DNA from: Thalassotalea sediminis
GTDB lineage: Bacteria; Pseudomonadota; Gammaproteobacteria; Enterobacterales; Alteromonadaceae
Reading direction: 5' to 3'
Assembly: GCF_030295915.1 (NCBI RefSeq)
Contig: NZ_AP027361.1
Coordinates: 2,294,001-2,358,000, forward strand
Length of the DNA stretch: 64,000 nt
Under the pieces are notes generated by a model. The model had not been told where the DNA came from. It did no database searches and worked only from the letters and a program-made list of their open reading frames with translations. This document shows, in pieces, positions 9,383 through 18,247 of this stretch (position 1 is the first letter of the stretch; each line of letters begins with the position of its first letter). Position numbers and translations under genes: made by a program.

Positions 9383-11032
9383 TTACATATTAGGGTAGTT
9401 AGGTCCACCTGTCCCTTCAGGTGTCACCCACGTAATATTTTGGCTTGGATCTTTGATATCACAGGTTTTACAGTGAATACAGTTTTGAGCATTAATTACA
9501 AACTTATCACCTTCTTCGGTATTTTCCACTTCATACACACCTGCTGGGCAGTATCGCTGTGCAGGCTCAGCAAATTTAGGTAAATTTACTGAAATAGGAA
9601 TACTGTTATCCGCCAACTTCAAGTGGCAAGGTTGTTCTTCTTCGTGATTTGTATTTGATAAAAATACAGAAGACAATTTATCAAAACTCAAGACATTATC
9701 TGGCTTAGGGTACTGAATTACCGCACACTCTGCTGCAGGTTTTAGTTGCGCATGGTCGAAAGATTCATCCTTAAAGTTAACAGGTAATTTACCGCCAAAA
9801 ATATTTTGATCAATCGTGTTAAATGCTCCGCCCCAAAAGGTGCCAAATTTGTGCATGGCAGGACCAAAATTACGCGTGTTGTACAACTCTTCATATAGCC
9901 ATGACTGTTCAAATTTAGTCGTAAAACTCGTTAAATCTCTGCCACCTTCATCGCCAGACGCTAATGCTTCAAATATCGCATCTGCTGCTAACATGCCAGA
10001 CTTCATCGCAGTATGATTACCTTTAATTTTCGCAAAGTTAATCGTTCCTGCGTCACACCCTACCAACAAAGCACCCGGCATTGTCATTTTAGGTAATGAA
10101 TTAAAACCACCTTTTGCCAGTGCTCTTGCACCATAAGAAACACGCTTACCACCTTTTAAATACTGTGCAATTTTCGGATGATGCTTATAACGTTGAAATT
10201 CATCAAAAGGACTTAGGTGCGGATTGCTATAGTTTAGATCGATAATCATACCAACAAACACTTGATTATTTTCAGCATGGTAAAGATAGCCACCGCCACC
10301 GGTATCTTTATCTAATGGCCAACCTGCAGTATGCACCACTAAGCCTTCCTGATGCTTTTCCGGTTCAATATCCCAAATTTCTTTAAAACCAATGCCATAA
10401 TGCTGCGGCGACTTTCCAGCATCAAGTGCAAATTTAGCAATAAGTTCTTTGCCAAGATGCCCTCGGCAACCTTCAGCAAAAACAGTATATTTGGCACGTA
10501 GTTCCATACCTGGAACATAAGAATCTTTAGGGTTGCCTTCTGTATCAAGCCCCATATCGCCAGTTAATATTCCTGCAACGCTACCATCGTCGTTATAGAT
10601 AACTTCTTGTGCAGGAAAACCTGGGAATATTTCTACACCTAAACTTTCTGCCTGCTCAGCCAACCAACGGCACATGTTACCCATACTCGCAATATAATTG
10701 CCGTCGTTATGCATGGTTTTAGGTACGCCGAATCCCGGTAGCTTTATTGCGCTTTCTTCACCATTTAGTAAATAAATATCATCTCCAGTTACTTTTGTTT
10801 TTAGTGGCGCATCTTTTTCTTGCCAATCAGGAAATAGTTCGTCTAACGCTCTTGTTTCAAACACTGCGCCAGAAAGTATATGAGCGCCAACTTCTGAGCC
10901 CTTTTCTACAACACAAACCATGAGCTCTTGTTCTTTTTCTTGCGCTAACTGCATTAGTTTGCATGCTGTAGCTAATCCTGAAGGCCCCGCCCCCACAATT
11001 ACTACATCAAATTCCATTGATTCGCGTTCCAT
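9383..11032 (-). CDS. etfD: Electron transfer flavoprotein-ubiquinone oxidoreductase (ETF-QO)
   Basis: Passes electrons from reduced ETF, fed by acyl-CoA dehydrogenases, to ubiquinone at the inner membrane. The FAD motif VVIVGAGPSGLATA is at the N-terminus. The C-terminal 4Fe-4S ferredoxin-like domain carries CPAGVY and NCIHCKTCDIKDPSQNI. I place the start at 11032 (MERESMEFDV), which is preceded by a G-rich stretch. A longer frame from 11068 would begin inside a PsrA-like operator and has no ribosome site. About 549 residues. Divergent from etfBA. Confidence 0.95.
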   Translation of the reverse strand: MERESMEFDVVIVGAGPSGLATACKLMQLAQEKEQELMVCVVEKGSEVGAHILSGAVFETRALDELFPDWQEKDAPLKTKVTGDDIYLLNGEESAIKLPGFGVPKTMHNDGNYIASMGNMCRWLAEQAESLGVEIFPGFPAQEVIYNDDGSVAGILTGDMGLDTEGNPKDSYVPGMELRAKYTVFAEGCRGHLGKELIAKFALDAGKSPQHYGIGFKEIWDIEPEKHQEGLVVHTAGWPLDKDTGGGGYLYHAENNQVFVGMIIDLNYSNPHLSPFDEFQRYKHHPKIAQYLKGGKRVSYGARALAKGGFNSLPKMTMPGALLVGCDAGTINFAKIKGNHTAMKSGMLAADAIFEALASGDEGGRDLTSFTTKFEQSWLYEELYNTRNFGPAMHKFGTFWGGAFNTIDQNIFGGKLPVNFKDESFDHAQLKPAAECAVIQYPKPDNVLSFDKLSSVFLSNTNHEEEQPCHLKLADNSIPISVNLPKFAEPAQRYCPAGVYEVENTEEGDKFVINAQNCIHCKTCDIKDPSQNITWVTPEGTGGPNYPNM

Positions 11033-11064
11033 AATTCCCCCCGAAATGATAACCACACTGAAAT

Positions 11065-11080
11065 TCAAACACTCGTTTGA
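11065..11080. promoter_or_regulatory. PsrA-like operator 1 in the etf divergon
   Basis: TCAAACACTCGTTTGA is an exact CAAAC-N4-GTTTG palindrome. This matches the published PsrA consensus (G/C)AAAC-N2-4-GTTT(G/C) for the fatty-acid-responsive TetR repressor. It lies 33 bases upstream of the chosen etfD start, so it can overlap that promoter. Binding is inferred. Confidence 0.65.
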
Positions 11081-11083
11081 TTT

Positions 11084-11099
11084 TCAAACACCTGTTTGA
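11084..11099. promoter_or_regulatory. PsrA-like operator 2 in the etf divergon
   Basis: TCAAACACCTGTTTGA is a second exact CAAAC-N4-GTTTG palindrome, centred 19 bases from the first, about two helical turns. The tandem arrangement between etfD and etfBA strengthens the operator reading. Binding is inferred. Confidence 0.65.
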
Positions 11100-11311
11100 T
11101 AACATCATACCTATAGAATTTTCGCCAGTAAATACTATGCTGTAAAAGACTGTTTATTGGCATAAAACAAAAAACGTTCAATTGCACTAAATTTACGTTG
11201 ACGTTCACGTAACCCTAAAGTAGCCTTTGAACAATTACAAGTTAATACTAGTCTAGTTCTTTTCTATTAAAACTAGACACTAAATTACAACAAGCACAAT
11301 TAGAGGCAACG

Positions 11312-12064
11312 ATGAAAGTACTAGTTCCGATAAAACGTGTCATCGATTACAACGTTAAAGTACGTGTAAAAGCTGACAGCTCTGATGTCGATCTCGCTAA
11401 CGTAAAAATGGCGATCAACCCTTTCTGTGAAATCGCTGTTGAAGAAGCAGTAAGACTAAAAGAAGCAGGCACGGCCACCGAGGTAATCGCCATTTCAATT
11501 GGTGATAAATCTTGTCAGGAACAGTTACGAACTGCGCTCGCATTAGGTGCAGACCGTGCTATTCAAATAGACACAGATCAAAAACTTGATTCATTGCATG
11601 TTGCTAAACTTTTACAAAAAGTTGTTGAAGAAGAACAACCGCAATTAGTTATTCTAGGTAAACAATCTATTGACTCAGACAACAACCAAACAGGACAAAT
11701 GCTTGCGGCATTAACTGGCCTGCCACAAGGTACGTTTGCCTCTGAAGTGAAAGTAGATGGCGATAAAGTTAACGTTACTCGTGAAGTTGACGGTGGCCTG
11801 CAAACCGTCGCATTAACCTTACCTGCTATTGTAACAACTGACTTACGTTTAAATGAGCCACGTTATGCTTCATTACCCAACATTATGAAAGCTAAGCGTA
11901 AGCCATTAGATGTAAAAGAAGCCTCTGAATTTGGCTTAGATCTAGCACCTCGTACAACACTATTAAAAGTAACACCACCTGCAGAACGTCAAGCAGGTAT
12001 TGTTGTAGAAACAGTTGACGAGTTAGTAGATAAATTAAAGAACGAAGCTAAGGTGATCTCATGA
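11312..12064 (+). CDS. etfB: Electron transfer flavoprotein subunit beta
   Basis: 250 residues, typical size. It forms the ETF heterodimer with EtfA and collects electrons from acyl-CoA and other dehydrogenases. [20 protein letters not shown] and [18 protein letters not shown] are family hallmarks, and [20 protein letters not shown] is the ETF-beta signature. The start at 11312 follows a purine-rich GAGGCAACG. It overlaps etfA by 4 bases (ATGA), implying translational coupling. Confidence 0.97.
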   Translation: MKVLVPIKRVIDYNVKVRVKADSSDVDLANVKMAINPFCEIAVEEAVRLKEAGTATEVIAISIGDKSCQEQLRTALALGADRAIQIDTDQKLDSLHVAKLLQKVVEEEQPQLVILGKQSIDSDNNQTGQMLAALTGLPQGTFASEVKVDGDKVNVTREVDGGLQTVALTLPAIVTTDLRLNEPRYASLPNIMKAKRKPLDVKEASEFGLDLAPRTTLLKVTPPAERQAGIVVETVDELVDKLKNEAKVIS

Positions 12065-12987
12065 GCATTTTAATATATGTAGAACACGATAATAACGAAT
12101 TAAAAGCTGATACACTTAAAACCGTTACTGCAGCAAAAGCCATTGGTGGAGACATTCACTTATTAGTTGCTGGCCACAATTGTTCAGCGGTTGCAGAACA
12201 AGCTGCAAAAGTGAATGGTGTAACAAAAGTACTAGTTGCCGACAATGCAGCTTACGAAAATCAATTAGCAGAAAATGTTAGTTTATTAGTGACAGAGCTT
12301 TCTGGTGATTATGACGTCATCATGGCGACAGCGCTTACAACAGGTAAAAACTTTATGCCACGCGTTGCAGCATTATTAGATGTTGCACAGATTTCAGATA
12401 TTATTGGCGTAGAATCAGCAGATACCTTTGTTCGTCCGATTTATGCGGGTAATGCAATTGCTACCGTACAAAGTTTAGACAGCAAAAAAGTAATTACCGT
12501 TCGCGCAACAGCATTTGATGCTACTACCACAGATGGTAATGCGGAAGTTGTGAACCTTTCACAAGCTACAGATGCGGGTACGTCCTCACACGTAAGTGAT
12601 GAATTTACCGAATCAGAGCGTCCTGACTTAGGTGCAGCTAATGTTGTTATTTCTGGTGGTCGTGGTATGCAAAATGGCGATAACTTTAAATTGTTAGAAG
12701 GTATCGCAGATAAGCTTGGTGCGGCAATTGGTGCATCACGTGCAGCTGTTGATGCTGGTTTTGTACCTAATGATATGCAAGTCGGTCAAACGGGTAAAAT
12801 TGTTGCGCCTGACTTATACATTGCGGTTGGTATTTCTGGTGCTATTCAGCATTTAGCAGGTATGAAAGACTCCAAGATTATTGTTGCCATCAACAAAGAT
12901 GCTGAAGCACCTATTTTCCAAGTTGCAGATTACGGAATTGTTGCTGATTTATTTGACATCCTGCCTGAACTTGAAAGCAAACTATAA
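12061..12987 (+). CDS. etfA: Electron transfer flavoprotein subunit alpha
   Basis: 308 residues. The N-terminal domain pairs with EtfB. The C-terminal FAD domain has [16 protein letters not shown] and the ETF-alpha signature [17 protein letters not shown]. Start overlaps the etfB stop. A terminator follows directly. With etfD across the divergent promoter, the set links fatty-acid beta-oxidation to the quinone pool. Confidence 0.97.
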   Translation: MSILIYVEHDNNELKADTLKTVTAAKAIGGDIHLLVAGHNCSAVAEQAAKVNGVTKVLVADNAAYENQLAENVSLLVTELSGDYDVIMATALTTGKNFMPRVAALLDVAQISDIIGVESADTFVRPIYAGNAIATVQSLDSKKVITVRATAFDATTTDGNAEVVNLSQATDAGTSSHVSDEFTESERPDLGAANVVISGGRGMQNGDNFKLLEGIADKLGAAIGASRAAVDAGFVPNDMQVGQTGKIVAPDLYIAVGISGAIQHLAGMKDSKIIVAINKDAEAPIFQVADYGIVADLFDILPELESKL

Positions 12988-13013
12988 CAATTAAATATAA
13001 TTAATTGATTACG

Positions 13014-13041
13014 AAAACCAGCTTAAACGCTGGTTTTTTTT
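13014..13041 (+). terminator. Rho-independent terminator after etfA
   Basis: Stem AAAACCAGC (13014-13022) with GCTGGTTTT (13029-13037), a 6-base loop and a run of T directly after. Confidence 0.9.
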
Positions 13042-13086
13042 ATGCTTAGAGATATAATGCCGAAAACAACTGTTAGAGCTTATCAT

Positions 13087-13416
13087 ATGTCTTGGCAAGA
13101 TCAGTTATCCCAACTCGTTTATTCAACTGACAAAGGTAAAATATCCCCTGAAAAGGTTGAACAAATCACACCATCCGATGGTACAGCAAAAGTTAGACGT
13201 GAAACAAAAGGCCGTAAAGGTAAAGGCGTAATTGTTATTTCAGGTCTTGGGCTTGATCAAAAAGCGCTGAAAAATTTAGCCAGTACGCTAAAAAAGAAAG
13301 CAGGTACAGGTGGTAGCGTTGTCGATGAAACAATTGAAATTCAAGGCGACAAAAGAGATGTAATCAAAACCGAACTTGAAAAAGCAGGTTTTAAGGTCAA
13401 ATTTACAGGCGGTTAA
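13087..13416 (+). CDS. yciH: SUI1-family protein YciH (eIF1-like)
   Basis: About 109 residues from the ATG at 13087 (MSWQDQLSQLVYSTDKGK). This start matches the N-terminus of E. coli YciH. An open frame reaches back to 13042, but that start abuts the etfA terminator. The SUI1/eIF1 domain carries ETKGRKGKGVIVISGL and the C-terminal IEIQGDKRDVIKTELEKAGFKVKF. Members bind the ribosome and can influence initiation fidelity. The double-receiver gene follows after 18 bases, possibly co-transcribed. Confidence 0.93.
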   Translation: MSWQDQLSQLVYSTDKGKISPEKVEQITPSDGTAKVRRETKGRKGKGVIVISGLGLDQKALKNLASTLKKKAGTGGSVVDETIEIQGDKRDVIKTELEKAGFKVKFTGG

Positions 13417-13434
13417 GAGCGTTAGAGGGAAATA

Positions 13435-14232
13435 ATGACAAGCATACAACCAAGTGAATTATCGATATTGCTGATCGAACCTTCAGATACACAAAGTAAG
13501 ATCATCATTAATCATTTAAAACAGCATGACATCACAGAAATTACATTGGCAAAGACGTTTAGTGACGCACTACAGCAGATCGAGCGCCACCAATTCGATC
13601 TCATTGCAAGTGCAATGTATTTTGATCAAGGAACAGCGCTTGACTTGTTAAAGCACGTAAAATCGTCAGAGCGAAATAATGAAACCGCTTTTATGCTCGT
13701 ATCTAGTGAATACAGACGCGAAAGCCTTGAAGAATTTAAACAGTCCGGTGTGGTTGCTATTTTACCAAAACCATTCACCAGTGATCACTTACACGCAGCC
13801 ATCAATAACACCATTGATCTCATGTCTGCAGAAGAAATGGAACTCGATTATTTCGACGTTCACGAAATACGTGTGTTGCTCGTTGACGATAGCAAGCTTG
13901 CAAGAAATCATATTAGACGCGTACTCAATAACCTTGGTTTGCTTAAAGTTTCTGAAGCTAAAGATGGTAGCGAAGCTATTTCAATGCTAAATGAAAATAT
14001 GTACGATCTTGTTGTTACTGACTTTAATATGCCCGAAATTGATGGTCGCCAACTAACAAAGTATGTTCGTGAGCAAAGTCAGCAATCACATATCCCTATT
14101 TTAATGGTCACCAGTGAAAGTAAAGACACACATTTAGCGAATATTGAACAAGATGGTGTAAATGCCCTTTGTGACAAGCCTTTTGAACCTGAGACGGTAA
14201 AACAAATACTATACACTCTATTAGATCATTAA
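13435..14232 (+). CDS. Double receiver-domain response regulator, first receiver lacks the phosphoacceptor
   Basis: 265 residues and no output domain. Receiver 1 (about 8-130) has Lys112 in LPKPF, but the usual acceptor position reads LIASAMYFD, with Ala60 where Asp is expected. Receiver 2 (about 145-265) is complete: VLLVDDSKLARN, the acceptor Asp196 in VVTDFNMPEIDG, and Lys248 in CDKPF. The protein is CheY-like and probably acts through protein contacts, with the second domain as the phospho-switch. No histidine kinase is nearby. The start at 13435 follows GAGGGAAATA. Confidence 0.85.
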   Translation: MTSIQPSELSILLIEPSDTQSKIIINHLKQHDITEITLAKTFSDALQQIERHQFDLIASAMYFDQGTALDLLKHVKSSERNNETAFMLVSSEYRRESLEEFKQSGVVAILPKPFTSDHLHAAINNTIDLMSAEEMELDYFDVHEIRVLLVDDSKLARNHIRRVLNNLGLLKVSEAKDGSEAISMLNENMYDLVVTDFNMPEIDGRQLTKYVREQSQQSHIPILMVTSESKDTHLANIEQDGVNALCDKPFEPETVKQILYTLLDH

Positions 14233-14263
14233 AACGCGTAAGCGTTAGTAATTTATTTATCCC

Positions 14264-14297
14264 GTTAAGGGCTTATACTAGCTTATAAGCCCTTAAC
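14264..14297. terminator. Bidirectional hairpin at the tyrR 3' end
   Basis: Perfect 14-bp stem of GTTAAGGGCTTATA (14264-14277) with TATAAGCCCTTAAC (14284-14297). It includes the tyrR stop codon and lies between convergent genes. T-runs are weak on both sides. Confidence 0.6.
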
Positions 14298-15790
14298 TTC
14301 ATTGCTATTTTATTGTGGGATACATTTAACCGCGTGGCTAACTTCCTTGTTGTTGGATAATGTGGATATAATTCTTTTAGCAAATTCTTTTCAAATTCAG
14401 CTTGGGCTGTTGCCCAATCTTGTACATGTAACAATTCACCATGCACGGCTAAATCTTGTTTACCAAAGAGTACCTGTTGAATATGCGAAACATCTATATC
14501 TTCTCCGTCAGAAAGAGCAACAAGCCTAAAAATAGTATTTTCCAACTGTCTGATATTGCCAGGCCAAGGAAAACAGCGTAGTTGCTCACGCCCAGCAGGT
14601 ACAATATCTACGTTCACTTGGTTTACTTGTTGTGAGGCAAGTTGTAAAAAGTAATTAACGAGTAAATCAATATCTGTCTTTCTTTGCGCTAGTGACGGTA
14701 GTTCTATTTTTAGTACATTAAGGCGATAAAATAAGTCTTCGCGAAATTGCCCCTGCGCTATCAATTCTTCAAAGTCTTGGTGACTTGCACTAATAATCTT
14801 TACATCTGCTTTATATTCTTTGGTGCCACCTACTTTACGATAACGAAAGTCTTGTAAAAATCGCAGCAGCTTAGCTTGCAAATATGACGACATTTCAGCT
14901 ATTTCATCAAGAAAAAGTGTACCGCCATTGGCAAGTTCAAAAAGTCCTGGCTTGCCTCCTTTACTTGCGCCAGTAAAAGCACCTGCGGTATAGCCAAAAA
15001 GCTCACTTTCAAGTAACTGTTCAGGGATTGCCGCACAATTAATGGTTAAAAACGGTTTATCTTTTCGAGGCCCAAGTTGGTGCAACGCTTGCGCAACCAA
15101 CTCTTTACCAGTGCCCGTTTTACCAACTACTAATACAGGTAACTCTAATCGAGCAAAGCGAACAATCTGCGATTTAACCAAACGAATTTGTTCAGATTCA
15201 CCTATCATCGCTTGCAACGCGTTATCTTTAGAGGCTTGCACCAAAGATAACTGACGCCCCACCTTTTCAACTGACTTTAAATAGATCACCGCACCAGTTA
15301 CATTATCAGCACTCAATACAGGGTTTATATCGGCAATAAACGGTTCACCTAAAAAAGAGACCGTCATACTAAACTCATGAGATTGCAACAAAACGGCTAA
15401 CGACGTATCAATAAAATCAGCGATATTACTATGTACTAAATCAACTTGATGCTTTTTCGCAATACCTTTAGCCGCTTGATTACACGCTAAAATCATCCCT
15501 GAATCACTAATATCTATAATAGGATCTGAGATTTTCGCCAATAATGCCTGCACATGTTTTTCTCGAGTTTCTGAGGGCATTTCATTAATCACGACGCAAT
15601 TATTAATACCATTAATTGGCATTAATAATTGCTCTACTCTATCTAGATTCGCCTCACTGGCATCAATATGCACAAAGGTATTTTGGCTTTGAACCTCAAT
15701 ACTTTTAACGTTCCAGTCATGTGATGCAAACGTTGCTAAAATTTCTTGACTAATACCTACTCTATCCGCAGATTCAATACAAATTTTCAT
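14273..15790 (-). CDS. tyrR: TyrR-type aromatic amino acid regulator with intact GAFTGA loop
   Basis: 505 residues. Order: ACT domain (1-70, MKICIESADRVGISQEIL), PAS domain (about 78-190), sigma54-type AAA+ domain with Walker A GKTGTGKE, then a C-terminal Fis-like helix-turn-helix (TTRKLATRLNVSHNKIAMKLRAY). The AAA+ domain carries ELFGYTAGAFTGA. E. coli TyrR has lost GAFTGA and works with sigma70. A TyrR-box palindrome lies 105 bases upstream, between tyrR and the divergent methionine gamma-lyase, consistent with autoregulation and/or control of that gene. Confidence 0.92.
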   Translation of the reverse strand: MKICIESADRVGISQEILATFASHDWNVKSIEVQSQNTFVHIDASEANLDRVEQLLMPINGINNCVVINEMPSETREKHVQALLAKISDPIIDISDSGMILACNQAAKGIAKKHQVDLVHSNIADFIDTSLAVLLQSHEFSMTVSFLGEPFIADINPVLSADNVTGAVIYLKSVEKVGRQLSLVQASKDNALQAMIGESEQIRLVKSQIVRFARLELPVLVVGKTGTGKELVAQALHQLGPRKDKPFLTINCAAIPEQLLESELFGYTAGAFTGASKGGKPGLFELANGGTLFLDEIAEMSSYLQAKLLRFLQDFRYRKVGGTKEYKADVKIISASHQDFEELIAQGQFREDLFYRLNVLKIELPSLAQRKTDIDLLVNYFLQLASQQVNQVNVDIVPAGREQLRCFPWPGNIRQLENTIFRLVALSDGEDIDVSHIQQVLFGKQDLAVHGELLHVQDWATAQAEFEKNLLKELYPHYPTTRKLATRLNVSHNKIAMKLRAYKLV

Positions 15791-15894
15791 GTAATAATTT
15801 AATTACTAAGTAATACTATTATGACATCAGTTTAGCACTTGTATTTCAAGAGATTATTTATTTTACTATTCAAAATTCTTCAATACCCACAACT

Positions 15895-15914
15895 TTGTAA
15901 TAAAAACATTACAA
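15895..15914. promoter_or_regulatory. TyrR box between tyrR and mdeA
   Basis: TGTAA (15896-15900), 8-base spacer, TTACA (15909-15913), extended by one base on each side. It has the essential G-N14-C spacing of TyrR boxes (consensus TGTAAA-N6-TTTACA). It sits 105 bases before tyrR and 126 before mdeA. Function is inferred. Confidence 0.65.
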
Positions 15915-16039
15915 TCAAGGTTATCTCAACAACGCCAAATCAACTTAACCAATTGTTTTTATGCACTATTTTATTTATGGCTTAGAACTTGTTTAAACAC
16001 AGATTACAGCACTATATTCCGATAACACATGAGAGAACA

Positions 16040-17245
16040 ATGATTAAAAGCAAATTTATCGAAACACAAGTAGTACATGGCGGAAAAATAAAAGACGAAC
16101 AGTTTGGCTCACTCGCATCACCTTTATACCAAACCTCTACTTTTACCTTTGAAAATGCAGAACAAGGCGCTCAAAGGTTTGCTGGTGAAGCCGAAGGTTA
16201 CATGTACACTCGTTTAGGTAACCCTACAACACGTGAACTCGAACAGCGCATGGCACAGCTAGAAGGTACAGAAGATGCAGCAGCAACCGCAACGGGTATG
16301 GCGGCAGTTTCAGCAGCATTACTGACAAATCTGGCTGCGGGCGACCATTTGATCGCTTCAAAAGCAATCTATGGATGTTCATATGCATTAATGAACCATA
16401 TGTTGACGCGCTTTGGTATAGAAGTCAGTTTTGTTGATATGAGTAATACCGACAACATCAACAATGCAATTAAAGAGAATACTAAGCTTATTTTTCTTGA
16501 ATCACCTATCAACCCAAACCTACAAGTATTAGATCTTGTTGAGATTTTAGCGATAGCAAAAGCGCACCAGCTAATTTCTGTTGTTGATAACACCTTTATG
16601 ACACCCGTTCTTCAAAAACCAGTTCGCTTTGGTGCCGATATTATTGTGCACAGTGCGACAAAGTATCTAAATGGACATGGTGATGTTGTTGCAGGCATTA
16701 TTTGCGGTCGTAAAGAAATGATTAACGAAATAAAGCTAACTGCATTAAAAGATATTGGTGGCACAATGAGCCCTCACGATGCTTGGCTGATAATACGAGG
16801 CCTAAAAACATTGCCGATTCGTGTTGAAAGACACTGCCAGAATGCGCAGTTAGTTGCAGAGTTTTTAGAAAGTCACCCTGCTGTTGACACCGTTTATTAT
16901 CCTGGACTACCGTCTCATCAAGGTCATCAATACATAGGTAATCAAATGAAAGCAGCTGGTGGTGTGATTGGCTTTGAACTAAAAAGTGATGTCAAAGGTG
17001 GTGCGGAATTTATTAATCGCATGCAGCTCTTCTCTATTGCGGTTAGTTTGGGCGATGCTGAATCTCTGATCCAACACCCTGCGTCTATGACACACTCACC
17101 TTATAGTGATGAAGAGCGCTTAAAAGCAGGTATTAGTGACGGGTTAATAAGGATCTCTGTAGGTTTAGAAAACGTCACTGACATTATTGAAGATTTAAAA
17201 CAGTCGTTAGATCAAGTAACACTTAATACCGAAAAAGTAGCGTAG
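16040..17245 (+). CDS. mdeA: Methionine gamma-lyase (Cys/Met metabolism PLP enzyme)
   Basis: About 401 residues from the ATG at 16040 (MIKSKFIETQVVHGG), which follows GAGAGAAC. A longer frame from 15989 lacks a ribosome site. The enzyme cleaves L-methionine to methanethiol, 2-oxobutyrate and ammonia. PLP lysine is in HSATKYLNGHGDVVAG. The IYGCSYAL segment carries the cysteine that distinguishes methionine gamma-lyases from cystathionine enzymes, and the SLGDAESLIQHPASMTHS segment is typical. Cystathionine gamma-lyase or gamma-synthase is the alternative. The TyrR box upstream suggests regulation by TyrR. Confidence 0.85.
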   Translation: MIKSKFIETQVVHGGKIKDEQFGSLASPLYQTSTFTFENAEQGAQRFAGEAEGYMYTRLGNPTTRELEQRMAQLEGTEDAAATATGMAAVSAALLTNLAAGDHLIASKAIYGCSYALMNHMLTRFGIEVSFVDMSNTDNINNAIKENTKLIFLESPINPNLQVLDLVEILAIAKAHQLISVVDNTFMTPVLQKPVRFGADIIVHSATKYLNGHGDVVAGIICGRKEMINEIKLTALKDIGGTMSPHDAWLIIRGLKTLPIRVERHCQNAQLVAEFLESHPAVDTVYYPGLPSHQGHQYIGNQMKAAGGVIGFELKSDVKGGAEFINRMQLFSIAVSLGDAESLIQHPASMTHSPYSDEERLKAGISDGLIRISVGLENVTDIIEDLKQSLDQVTLNTEKVA

Positions 17246-17270
17246 CCTGATATAAAAGCAATAATATTAA

Positions 17271-17295
17271 AAGAGATCGTGCACTGCGATCTCTT
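17271..17295. terminator. Hairpin between convergent mdeA and the EEP gene
   Basis: AAGAGATCG (17271-17279) pairs with CGATCTCTT (17287-17295) around a 7-base loop. T-runs are short, so a bidirectional terminator is probable rather than certain. Confidence 0.55.
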
Positions 17296-17321
17296 CATTG
17301 CAAGGATAAAAATAGTTGCAG

Positions 17322-18164
17322 CTACTTAACCGATACGTTAATCCAAGAAACAACCGGAGCATGGTCTGACAGCGCATTGTTTTCAATAACCTTACTGTCT
17401 AAAAGCGAAAGTGATACCTTGTTACCGCTTCGAACCGCAATAAAATCAATTTCGGGTAAAATATTTTCTTCAACATCACTCCCCAAATAAGTCGCCTTAT
17501 TTTTTTGATGAAAATCAAAGCCCGCTTGTTTAAAAAGTAGCATCGTTCTTGAGCTTGCTATATCGTTAAAGTCGCCCGCCAAAATAACAGGATACTGTGT
17601 ATTAAGCGCCGCCAAAAGCGCCTTTGCCTGAGCAAAACGTTGATTATCATTCGTTGGCCAATCAAAATGAACGGGCACAAAAATAAGTGGTTGCTGCGCC
17701 ACATCAACGGTAAACATAGGAAAGTTTCGGGGTTCTAAGCCATTCGGTAGATTAATCGTTGATTTAGATAACACAGGGAACTTACTAAAAGCAGCAATAC
17801 CATATTCGCCATCGTCATAATGCATAAACCGCTGAAAAACACTATTGAGTGCTAGCTTGTGTGCAAAAAACGATGTTTGATCAACAAGGCCCGAGCGTTT
17901 TGTTAACTTATCAACCTCTTGAATAGACAGTAAGTCAGGCTGGTGCATGTTTAGAAAAGCCGCTTGTTTAACTATACTTTTTTGCCCTACTAAATCAGTA
18001 CCATGTTTTATATTGTAAGTAACGACCTTTAATGTGGTATCTGCATTAGCAGCAACGTTATGGGCTGATACCGCTGTTGGCAATATACCCAAAAAAATAA
18101 AACACATAAAATATGTGTTACCTAGAGCACTGACGCCGTTAATAAACTGCACCATTTTATTCAT
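17322..18164 (-). CDS. Exported endonuclease/exonuclease/phosphatase-fold hydrolase
   Basis: 280 residues with an N-terminal signal peptide (hydrophobic about 10-33, AVSA cleavage region). The EEP metal-dependent phosphodiesterase fold shows in order VVTYNIKHG, LSIQEVD, VPVHFDW, LAGDFNDIAS, EIDFIAV and LSDHAPVVSW, so all catalytic residues seem present. Substrates in this superfamily include DNA, phospholipids and sugar phosphates. The signal peptide and location downstream of two DUF3472 lipoproteins and a TonB receptor suggest a periplasmic phosphoester substrate linked to the imported glycan. It lies 83 bases after the lipoprotein gene, likely the last gene of that operon. Confidence 0.85.
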   Translation of the reverse strand: MNKMVQFINGVSALGNTYFMCFIFLGILPTAVSAHNVAANADTTLKVVTYNIKHGTDLVGQKSIVKQAAFLNMHQPDLLSIQEVDKLTKRSGLVDQTSFFAHKLALNSVFQRFMHYDDGEYGIAAFSKFPVLSKSTINLPNGLEPRNFPMFTVDVAQQPLIFVPVHFDWPTNDNQRFAQAKALLAALNTQYPVILAGDFNDIASSRTMLLFKQAGFDFHQKNKATYLGSDVEENILPEIDFIAVRSGNKVSLSLLDSKVIENNALSDHAPVVSWINVSVK

Positions 18165-18247
18165 ATTTTTCTGATCCTATGATAATTCAAGCAACTTAAC
18201 ATGACTGTAAGTGATTAACGTTCACCTACAGTCAGTTAATATGCTTA

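Noticed and set aside
11033-11068. Longer etfD start at 11068
   Set aside because: It begins inside a PsrA-like operator, has no ribosome site and adds residues absent from the family.
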